From assembly GCA_964556665.1 (NCBI GenBank), contig CAZKXU010000096.1, forward strand, positions 1-12,959: DNA of 12,959 bases. Reading direction: 5' to 3'. Shown in pieces: positions 1 through 5,202 of the stretch; position 1 is the stretch's first letter, and each line of letters starts with the position of its first letter. The stretch comes from CAZKXU01 sp964556665 (GTDB taxonomy: Bacteria > Bdellovibrionota_C > UBA2361 > CAZKXU01). The position numbers and the translations under genes were made by a program. The notes beneath the pieces were generated by a model. It saw nothing but the letters and a program-made list of their open reading frames with translations, was not told the DNA's origin and searched no databases.

Positions 1-50
1 TGTTTTCGGGCATTTTTCGCCTTTTCTTAGTTCGAACTGCTCTTTCTAGG
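1..50 (+). repeat. Inverted repeat copy A (left arm, at window edge)
   Basis: Bases 1-50 are identical, as reverse complement, to bases 3664-3713 (50 of 50 by direct reading). A looser same-orientation copy lies at 3767-3818. The first 17 bases (TGTTTTCGGGCATTTTT) and the last 17 (34-50, ending TTTCTAGG) are the parts shared by all three copies. The middle carries a perfect 10-base palindrome, AGTTCGAACT (29-38). Identity with copy B stops after base 50, but the left end may continue before the window. By analogy with copies B and C, this copy could be half of a terminator for a gene upstream of the window; that is inference. Confidence 0.9.
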
Positions 51-64
51 TTTATTTCACCTTT

Positions 65-92
65 TTGCAGTGACTTATTGAGTCAATACCAT
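65..92 (+). promoter_or_regulatory. Candidate mraZ promoter with embedded palindrome
   Basis: A weak sigma-70-like pair is visible: TTGCAG (65-70) and TACCAT (87-92) with a 16-base spacer. Between the two boxes sits a clear palindrome, TGACT-TATTG-AGTCA (71-85), placed where a repressor could block polymerase. The predicted transcript start, about base 99, would leave only a few bases before the mraZ ATG at 107, where no Shine-Dalgarno sequence is seen. I do not see the TGGG direct repeats described as MraZ-binding boxes in other bacteria. Both hexamers are imperfect, so this is a candidate only. Confidence 0.3.
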
Positions 93-106
93 TTCGGCAG
101 TAACTG

Positions 107-613
107 ATGGTCTCAGAGAAACCTCATATCAAACCGGCAGACCGAGAGGGGGGTAGCTACGGCTTTAGGGGTAACTTTCTGCACGCACTAGATGAGAAAG
201 GCCGCATAAGTCTTCCATCTGAATTTCGACGTGTCCTGTCCAACAATAATGACAATAGTATCGTACTTACAAACTATATCTCTGAAGGAGCGAGATGCTT
301 GGAAGGCTTTGGTCTTGCAGAGTGGGAAAAGTTTGAAGCCAAGCTTAGGAGTAAGAGCCGCTTCGGCGCTAAGCTTCAGAAATTAGAGAATTTTTACCTC
401 AGCCGTGCTGCAGAGTGTCAGCTTGATTCGGCCGGGAGAATTCTAATTCCAAATCATTTGCGTGTATATGCAGGTATTGAACGAGAGGTAACTTTTACCT
501 CCTCAATTCATGGATTTAGAGCGTGGGATAAGAGAGTTTGGGAGACTATTTTTGCGCAGGCAGAAGCGGCGCTGTTGGAGAATCCTGATCTTTTCGCTGA
601 TGTGGATATATAG
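107..613 (+). CDS. mraZ: Transcriptional regulator MraZ
   Basis: MraZ is a DNA-binding, ring-forming protein of the SpoVT/AbrB-like fold that regulates the dcw cluster in the bacteria where it has been studied. The 168-residue product shows the expected internal duplication. The first half has D29-E-K-G-R33 followed by a hydrophobic-Pro pattern, and the second half has D107-S-A-G-R111 in the same setting; these are the two diagnostic DxxGR loops. Family similarity begins near F20-R-G, so there is an extra N-terminal segment of about 18 residues; no alternative ATG, GTG or TTG lies closer to the conserved part. The C-terminal tail after residue 150 is acidic. It is the first gene of the cluster, 17 bases before rsmH. 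No Shine-Dalgarno sequence precedes the ATG. Confidence 0.93.
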   Translation: MVSEKPHIKPADREGGSYGFRGNFLHALDEKGRISLPSEFRRVLSNNNDNSIVLTNYISEGARCLEGFGLAEWEKFEAKLRSKSRFGAKLQKLENFYLSRAAECQLDSAGRILIPNHLRVYAGIEREVTFTSSIHGFRAWDKRVWETIFAQAEAALLENPDLFADVDI

Positions 614-630
614 TCTTTTTCTAGAGTTTT

Positions 631-1521
631 GTGAACGGTGTGGAGTCTCGACATGTATCAGTACTTTTAAACGAAGCGATTAATGCGCTTGAGGCCCAAC
701 GCACAGGAATGTTTTTAGATTGCACCTTAGGAGGAGGTGGGCATACTAGGGCGATTTTGCAGGCTAACCCTAGTAATCGTGTAGTGGCGTTGGATAGAGA
801 TGCTAATGCAATTACAAGATTTGGAGAGACAGAACGAGTAACAGTAGTGAGAGCTAAATTCTCTGAGGCACAAGAGGTTTTAGCAGGTGCAAAGTTTAAT
901 GGTATCTTGGCGGATCTTGGAGTATCGACAGACCAGCTTTGGGAGAATCGAGGATTCTCATTTAGGGATCAGGTATTAGATATGCGCATGGGTGAAGGTG
1001 ATATAACGGCAGCCACACTTGTAAATGAACTTGATAAGGCAGAGCTGTTTAAAATTTTAAAAGAGGGTGGTGTTGGAAATGAAGCCAAAGCGGCTGTGTC
1101 TGCCATCATCAAAGAACGTCCGATTCTAAGTGCTGAACAGTTAAGTGCTGTGATCAGCAATGCAATAGGTGATCAAAATAAAAAAGATCGCAACCCGGCA
1201 ACGGTTGTTTTTCAAGCGTTACGTATAAGAGTTAATGACGAATTAAATGAGATAAGAAAATTACTAGATTCGTTGCCTAGTTTAGCTCTACCAGGGGCAA
1301 GAGCTGCATTAATTACATTCCATTCCTTAGAGGATCGGATAGTAACTAAGCAGCTGAGAACGTGGGCTCAGGGAGGGGAGTTTTCCGCCTCTTTTCCGGG
1401 AGCTAAACCTGGCAAGGTATTGGGAGAGCTGATGCCAGGACCGATTTTGCCGAGCACTGAAGAGGTAAAGGAGAATCCAGCCTCACGCAGTGCAAGATTA
1501 AGGGTTTTTAGGTTTTATTAA
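631..1521 (+). CDS. rsmH: 16S rRNA m4C1402 N4-methyltransferase RsmH (MraW)
   Basis: RsmH uses S-adenosylmethionine to methylate N4 of C1402 in the 16S rRNA decoding centre. At 296 residues it has family length. Visible motifs are the SAM-binding loop D30-C-T-L-G-G-G-G-H38, the LADLGVST stretch (93-100), RGFSFR followed by LDMRM (107-120), the HSLEDR block (231-236) and the C-terminal NPASRSARLR block (282-291), a variant of the usual NPRARSxxLR. The start is a GTG at 631; an in-frame GTG at 640 is equally compatible with the conserved HVSVLLNE start, and neither has a good ribosome binding site. It lies between mraZ and ftsL, two bases before the longest possible ftsL frame, consistent with a single operon. 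Confidence 0.96.
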   Translation: MNGVESRHVSVLLNEAINALEAQRTGMFLDCTLGGGGHTRAILQANPSNRVVALDRDANAITRFGETERVTVVRAKFSEAQEVLAGAKFNGILADLGVSTDQLWENRGFSFRDQVLDMRMGEGDITAATLVNELDKAELFKILKEGGVGNEAKAAVSAIIKERPILSAEQLSAVISNAIGDQNKKDRNPATVVFQALRIRVNDELNEIRKLLDSLPSLALPGARAALITFHSLEDRIVTKQLRTWAQGGEFSASFPGAKPGKVLGELMPGPILPSTEEVKENPASRSARLRVFRFY

Positions 1522-1532
1522 AGGTGTTTGTT

Positions 1533-1853
1533 ATGGCGATCTGCCTTGATTATCAGAGGGTTTATTATCGTAAAAGAAGACTAGCAGTTTCTAACAGAAC
1601 ACGGATTCTGGCAGTTGCACTTCTTCTGTTTGCGTTGGTAAGTAAGGTCTGGATAAAGATTGAAACTACCTCAATTGGTTATGACCTGGCAGAAGCTCGC
1701 AAGGTTGCACTTGCACTAGATATGGAACGTCGAGAACTGGAGCTTAAACGTTCTCTACTCCTTCGACCTGACAACCTTTCTGTGAGGGCAGAGCGTGAAC
1801 TTAACTTGCATGCCTTACAGTTAAGCCAGGTAAAAAGAATTTCTATTAATTAA
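1533..1853 (+). CDS. ftsL: Cell division protein FtsL
   Basis: FtsL is a small bitopic inner-membrane protein that, with FtsB and FtsQ, recruits and activates the FtsW-FtsI septal synthase. This 106-residue product has a basic cytoplasmic N-terminus (RVYYRKRRL), one membrane helix at about residues 24-40 (ILAVALLLFALVSKVWI), and a heptad-like charged helix (DLAEARKVALALDMERRELELKRSLLL) expected to form a coiled coil. Sequence conservation in this family is low, so the call rests on this architecture and on the position between rsmH and ftsI. I chose ATG 1533 over the in-frame GTG at 1524 because AAGG (1521-1524) lies 8 bases before it. The stop is 10 bases before ftsI. Confidence 0.85.
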   Translation: MAICLDYQRVYYRKRRLAVSNRTRILAVALLLFALVSKVWIKIETTSIGYDLAEARKVALALDMERRELELKRSLLLRPDNLSVRAERELNLHALQLSQVKRISIN

Positions 1854-1863
1854 GGGTAGGGCG

Positions 1864-3654
1864 ATGATTGACTTTGCGTTGAAAGAACCATTTTTTAAGC
1901 GCGACACACTTTCTGAAGGAGCCAGAGTTAAGCGGCTAAGGATTGTAAAAGTGTTAGCGCTTCTGTGGGTCACTGTAATAATATATAGATTGGTCAGTTT
2001 GCAGCTTACTGATTTTGCACGATGGCAGGACTGGGCTGTAAAACAGCACCTTACGGAATTTAAGCTCGCCCCTGAACGAGGGCCGATATTTGATCGTCAA
2101 GGAAAACTTTTGGCGTTCTCAGTGCCAGCTAGTTCAGTTTATGCACGACCACTACAGATCGTTAACAAAAATGATCAGGCTACTAAGCTAGCAAAAATAC
2201 TTAAAATCGATCGCAGCCTCCTATTATCTAAGCTAAACGAGCAAAAACCGTTTGTCTGGCTTAAACGACAGATACCAAGATCTATTGCAGAGCAGATTAA
2301 TGAGATGAAAATTGCAGGTATCGGTAGTGTCATGGAATCAAAACGGTACTATCCGCAAGGAGAGGCTGCTAGTCGCTTGATTGGGAGAGTTGGGATAGAC
2401 GGCAGCGGCCTATCGGGGCTTGAGCAGCAATACGAGAAGCAATTGGCTGCTGGTGAGGTGGCGACAGTGTTTAATCGAGATGCACTTGGAAATATGATTG
2501 CCAAGCCGGTTTCGCTAAATAAAGGTAGTTTTGAAATGCCTAAGGGCAATGCTCTAAAACTAACAATAGATGCTGGTCTTGAACTTATTGTCGAGGAGGA
2601 GCTTGCGCGCGGACATGCAGATAGTAAGGCAAAACATGTGTTGGGATTACTGTTAGATGCGGATAGCGGAGAGATACTAGCGCTTGGGCAGACTCCGGCA
2701 GTTGATTTTAATGCAGCCTCAATTGAAGCAGATAGTATGCGCAACTTAATCGCCGAAACCGTCTTTGAACCTGGCTCTATTATCAAACCTATAGTTGCTG
2801 CTGCAGCATTGGAAAATCAGATAGTGTCACCTCAGGAGATAATAGATTGTGAGGGCGGACATTTTTATTTTGGTGGCAGAAGGATAAACGATGTACACCC
2901 TTATGATAGGATTAGTTTCAGTGATGTTATCGTTCGATCATCGAATATCGGTATGACTAAGATTGGAGAACGTCTCGGTGCACAAAGGATCCATCAATGC
3001 ATGAAGGACTTCGGATTCGGCGAACAGGCCTTAACCTTGCCAGGTGAAAGTGCTGGTATTTTAAGAGATATAGATAGATGGTCTAAAGTAGATGTGGCAA
3101 CGCATGCCTTTGGTCAAGGTATTGCTGTTACTTCGTTGCAGATGGTTAGAGCAATTTCTGCAATTGCAAATGGCGGAAAGTTGCCGCGCCTAAAACTGAT
3201 ACAGGACGATAGCGGACTTGAATTAAAGCGGATTATCTCTGAGCGAACCGCTTCACAGGTGCGTGCAATGATGTACGGAGTAGTTGAGAGTGAGCATGGC
3301 ACAGGTCACAACGCTGCGATTGGAGGTATTAGGGTTGGAGGTAAAACCGGGACTGCACAAAAGGCTCGGCGAGACGGTCGTGGTTATGAGGAAGGAGCAT
3401 ATGTCGCCTCCTTTGTAGGATTTGCTGATGGAGCAGCGCTTGGGCTTAAGAAGACCTTAACGTTGATGGTCGTAGTAGATGAACCTGGAGGTAAATCAAT
3501 TTATGGAGGAGCAGTGGCTGCCCCGATCTTTAAACGTATTATGAGCCGGGCAATGCATTACCTAGCCATGAGAAATGAGATACGCGCACCAGAGGAGAAC
3601 GGATTACTCAGCGCTAGTTATGCTGTACAGTCACCGCAGGCCGCAGATTTATGA
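1864..3654 (+). CDS. ftsI: Peptidoglycan D,D-transpeptidase FtsI (PBP3, class B PBP)
   Basis: FtsI crosslinks septal peptidoglycan on the periplasmic face and is the transpeptidase partner of FtsW. The 596-residue protein has a short basic cytoplasmic start, one membrane anchor at about residues 29-46 (VKVLALLWVTVIIYRLVS), the pedestal-domain motif ERGPIFDRQG (71-80), and the three penicillin-binding motifs in order: S305-I-I-K308 (catalytic serine), S359-S-N361 and K494-T-G496. There is no PASTA domain. The ATG has a good Shine-Dalgarno region, AGGGTAGGG (1853-1861), overlapping the end of ftsL. murE would normally follow directly, but here a repeat block and an opposite-strand acyltransferase gene intervene. 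The stop is only 9 bases before repeat copy B. Confidence 0.97.
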   Translation: MIDFALKEPFFKRDTLSEGARVKRLRIVKVLALLWVTVIIYRLVSLQLTDFARWQDWAVKQHLTEFKLAPERGPIFDRQGKLLAFSVPASSVYARPLQIVNKNDQATKLAKILKIDRSLLLSKLNEQKPFVWLKRQIPRSIAEQINEMKIAGIGSVMESKRYYPQGEAASRLIGRVGIDGSGLSGLEQQYEKQLAAGEVATVFNRDALGNMIAKPVSLNKGSFEMPKGNALKLTIDAGLELIVEEELARGHADSKAKHVLGLLLDADSGEILALGQTPAVDFNAASIEADSMRNLIAETVFEPGSIIKPIVAAAALENQIVSPQEIIDCEGGHFYFGGRRINDVHPYDRISFSDVIVRSSNIGMTKIGERLGAQRIHQCMKDFGFGEQALTLPGESAGILRDIDRWSKVDVATHAFGQGIAVTSLQMVRAISAIANGGKLPRLKLIQDDSGLELKRIISERTASQVRAMMYGVVESEHGTGHNAAIGGIRVGGKTGTAQKARRDGRGYEEGAYVASFVGFADGAALGLKKTLTLMVVVDEPGGKSIYGGAVAAPIFKRIMSRAMHYLAMRNEIRAPEENGLLSASYAVQSPQAADL

Positions 3655-3663
3655 CGGCTTGCG

Positions 3664-3713
3664 CCTAGAAAGAGCAGTTCGAACTAAGAAAAGGCGAAAA
3701 ATGCCCGAAAACA
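3664..3713 (-). repeat. Inverted repeat copy B (right arm)
   Basis: This is an exact reverse complement of bases 1-50, 50 of 50 positions. It starts 9 bases after the ftsI stop. Sequence on either side does not match the flank of copy A, so the visible boundary on the gene side is sharp. Together, copies A and B bracket mraZ, rsmH, ftsL and ftsI with their promoter. Its last 17 bases (3697-3713) also pair with the start of copy C. Confidence 0.95.
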
Positions 3714-3783
3714 AATAGCTTTATTAAGTTTGCGAGTTCACCCAAAAGGTGAGGCTGCTGCCGAGCTGTTTTCGGGCATTTTT
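3697..3783. terminator. Bidirectional terminator formed by repeats B and C
   Basis: AAAAATGCCCGAAAACA (3697-3713) is the exact reverse complement of TGTTTTCGGGCATTTTT (3767-3783), giving a 17-bp stem with a 53-base loop. Read on the plus strand, the GC-containing part of the stem is followed by ATTTTTT. Read on the minus strand it is followed by ATTTTTCGCCTTTT. It could therefore end both the ftsI transcript and the converging acyltransferase transcript. The loop contains a further small inverted repeat, TCACC-CAAAA-GGTGA (3738-3752), over the acyltransferase stop codon. The long loop makes it less than canonical. Confidence 0.55.
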
Positions 3784-4874
3784 TGGCCTAAAAAAGGGTT
3801 AGAACTGCTTTTTCTAGGTTGCCTAAATCCGGCAACTGCCGGATTTAGGTTTAATTGAATACGCTGTGCCAGCCTATGAAAAGGGGCTTCAATAAATTTA
3901 TATAATAGCATTGCAGCAACTATACATGCAGCAAAAATCGCAGCTATAAAAATAAATGTATAGAACCAGCTCTGACTTAAATACTCCTTTATCCACGGAA
4001 TGCGGACTGCAAAGCGTGTGCATGCCACGATAACTGGAAAATGTATCAAATAGAGCGAGTAAGAAAATCTCCCAACATAGTTCAATATAGCAAATGAATA
4101 GTTACGCTCAATAAAATATAGTACTATTACGGCAGCGATTATTCCATTTATAACGCCTATCCAAAGACGATCTTCTACTGTTGGTATGCCCAGATAGGCT
4201 AGTATATATGCTGCTAGTAGTATTGGTGCGGCTATGACCAGGCTAGGCAAACTCAACTTTTTCTTATTTGTAAAAAGATACGCAATTAATACGCCGTGTA
4301 AAAAGCTGAAATAATATCCATCCAATGTTAGAAATTTATAACCACTAATAAGCGCGAAAAAAATGAAAGCTGTGTAGAAAATGTAAGGCCTGAGTATCTT
4401 GCCGTTTCGTATGGAGGCCAATGATACTGGTAGCAAAATGTAGAAAATTAACTCATAAAAAAGGCTCCAGGTTACTGGATTTATCTTGTCAGTAGGGAAA
4501 ATATTAAAGAGTAGAAAGATGTTAATCAGCCAGTCCTGGGGCGAAGTATTAATATTGTTAAAACTTACTCCCAAATTTAAGGCTATGAAATAAAGGAGTA
4601 ATACAAAAATATGACTTGGATAAATTCTTAAAATTCTCCTTAGAATGTATTGAACAAAGCTAAAATATGAATTTAAGCGCAGCAGTAGAAGAGAAAGACA
4701 AAAACCGGAGAGTACAAAGAAGAGATCAACGCCAAATTTTGCGTGAGCATATATATGGGGGGAGATAGCCGCAGGAAAGAGATCTGCACGCAACATCACT
4801 GCTAACATATGAGAGATCATCACTATTAAAGCGGCTATCCCTCTTAGGGTATCTATAGGTTTTAGTCTTTCCAT
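3738..4874 (-). CDS. Acyltransferase-3 family membrane protein (OafA/YrhL-like)
   Basis: This is a predicted integral membrane O-acyltransferase of the kind that acetylates surface polysaccharides, lipopolysaccharide or peptidoglycan; the substrate here is unknown. The 375-residue product has many hydrophobic helices across residues 10-330, the family R11-X10-H22 motif (LRGIAALIVMISH), FGVDLFFVLSGF next, and the usual ending LLYKFIEAPFHRL. No SGNH esterase domain follows. I chose the ATG at 4874; a TTG directly before it is possible. No Shine-Dalgarno is seen. Oddities: it lies antisense inside the dcw cluster between ftsI and murE. Three 60-base lines counted by hand gave 28-38% GC, against 50-58% in two lines of murE and mraY. 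Roughly its last 37 residues are encoded by repeat DNA (3741-3849). Together these suggest a horizontally acquired insertion. A role in peptidoglycan O-acetylation is possible from context but not shown. Confidence 0.88.
   Translation of the reverse strand: MERLKPIDTLRGIAALIVMISHMLAVMLRADLFPAAISPHIYAHAKFGVDLFFVLSGFCLSLLLLRLNSYFSFVQYILRRILRIYPSHIFVLLLYFIALNLGVSFNNINTSPQDWLINIFLLFNIFPTDKINPVTWSLFYELIFYILLPVSLASIRNGKILRPYIFYTAFIFFALISGYKFLTLDGYYFSFLHGVLIAYLFTNKKKLSLPSLVIAAPILLAAYILAYLGIPTVEDRLWIGVINGIIAAVIVLYFIERNYSFAILNYVGRFSYSLYLIHFPVIVACTRFAVRIPWIKEYLSQSWFYTFIFIAAIFAACIVAAMLLYKFIEAPFHRLAQRIQLNLNPAVAGFRQPRKSSSNPFLGQKMPENSSAAASPFG
3767..3818 (+). repeat. Repeat copy C (divergent, inside the acyltransferase 3' end)
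   Basis: This 52-base copy lies in the same orientation as copy A. Its first 17 bases match A exactly and its last 17 match at 16 of 17 positions. The 18-base middle (3784-3801) is quite different from the 16-base middle of A and B. Read on the minus strand it encodes acyltransferase residues about 350-367. It looks like an older or different member of the same repeat family, with conserved ends and a variable core. Confidence 0.8.
3822..3849. repeat. Perfect palindrome with 13-bp arms and 2-base loop
   Basis: CCTAAATCCGGCA (3822-3834), loop AC, TGCCGGATTTAGG (3837-3849): all 13 pairs match. It begins four bases after repeat copy C. Copy A is followed by TTTATTTCAC directly after CTAGG, whereas here TTTAATTGAA follows the palindrome's AGG, so the palindrome may sit between the end of copy C and its former flank. 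It is translated on the minus strand as acyltransferase residues 339-348. With such a short loop it could extrude as a cruciform or fold as a hairpin in either transcript. It could also be a factor-independent terminator element, but the T run after it is short. Confidence 0.85.
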
Positions 4875-4883
4875 CAAAGCAAT

Positions 4884-4901
4884 GTTACTTATACGTGTAA
4901 C
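4884..4901. promoter_or_regulatory. Palindromic site between divergent promoters, with acyltransferase -10 candidate
   Basis: GTTAC (4884-4888) and GTAAC (4897-4901) form a 5-bp inverted repeat around an 8-base spacer. On the minus strand the sequence includes TATAAG (4893-4888), a possible -10 box about 13 bases before the acyltransferase ATG, so a protein bound here could control that gene. No convincing -35 box accompanies it. Confidence 0.25.
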
Positions 4902-4921
4902 TTAGGAAATGGAGTTTAGTA

Positions 4922-4927
4922 TATAAT
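4922..4927 (+). promoter_or_regulatory. Candidate -10 box reading toward murE
   Basis: A perfect TATAAT occurs here on the plus strand, about 275 bases before murE. The hexamer 17 bases upstream (AACTTA, 4899-4904) is a poor -35 box. If used, the transcript would carry a leader of roughly 270 bases containing the hairpins at 5075-5108 and the palindrome at 5121-5143. Confidence 0.3.
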
Positions 4928-5074
4928 GTTAGGCGTGTCATTAGGAGGGATATAGAAAACACAGCTTATATATCCATGTTTAACCTATGATATTTTTGAA
5001 TTTGTTGTGCAACTTAATAATCCGGTAACTGAGAATAGTTATCTGATATCTGAATATGATACTGATCAGAACGG

Positions 5075-5108
5075 AGCACGATTAGCTCGGTGCTAGCCTG
5101 TATCAGGC
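5075..5108 (+). promoter_or_regulatory. Tandem hairpins in the murE leader
   Basis: The first hairpin pairs AGCAC (5075-5079) with GTGCT (5090-5094) and can extend by GA/TC across a bulged G. The second pairs GCCTG (5096-5100) with CAGGC (5104-5108) around a TAT loop. An outer TGATAC (5057-5062) could also pair with GTATCA (5100-5105), competing with the second hairpin. Mutually exclusive pairings are typical of attenuators, but no T run follows, so a regulatory role is speculative. Confidence 0.3.
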
Positions 5109-5120
5109 GGTATAGAAAAC

Positions 5121-5143
5121 TGATTAAACATGAATTTTAATCA
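5121..5143. promoter_or_regulatory. Operator-like palindrome upstream of murE
   Basis: TGATTAAA (5121-5128), 7-base spacer, TTTAATCA (5136-5143): a perfect 8-bp inverted repeat ending 59 bases before the murE ATG. The arm length and spacing resemble binding sites of dimeric repressors or activators. As RNA it would be a weak AT-rich hairpin, so a DNA-binding role is the likelier reading. The binding protein is unknown. Confidence 0.35.
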
Positions 5144-5202
5144 ATCCTACTGCGCCATCGCTCACCTATGCCTAGCATGCATTTCGTTGTATATTTACAG
5201 CC

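Larger units (their letters stand above)
4875..5202. other. 328-base divergent intergenic region before murE
   Basis: This is the largest non-coding stretch in the window, between the divergent acyltransferase and murE starts. It holds a palindromic site (4884-4901), a TATAAT box (4922-4927), a start-less open frame (4956-5096), two tandem hairpins (5075-5108) and a strong TTTAATCA-type palindrome (5121-5143). The 10-mer TATAGAAAAC occurs twice, at 4951-4960 and 5111-5120. I find no tRNA, no credible ATG-started gene and no poly-T terminator. It must contain the promoter for murE-murG unless that operon is read from elsewhere. Confidence 0.7.

Noticed and set aside
613..625. CTTTTTCTAG before rsmH as another copy of the 50-base repeat end
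   Set aside because: Only about 10 bases match, without the rest of the conserved 17-base end; consistent with chance.
2764..2790. SIIK at the FtsI active site as an unusual motif
   Set aside because: The pattern S-x-x-K allows these residues; SSN and KTG are intact and correctly ordered, so the enzyme appears normal.
3767..3849. Integron attC site, because of paired GTTAG-like and CCTAAA motifs and strong palindromes
   Set aside because: The R'/R'' core sites of attC with the required spacing are not present, no integrase is in view, and the repeats occur as inverted copies around essential genes rather than as a cassette array.
5071..5150. tRNA-like sequence (GATTAGCTCGG resembles a D-arm)
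   Set aside because: No closing acceptor stem, no anticodon arm and no TTCRA T-loop follow at tRNA spacing.
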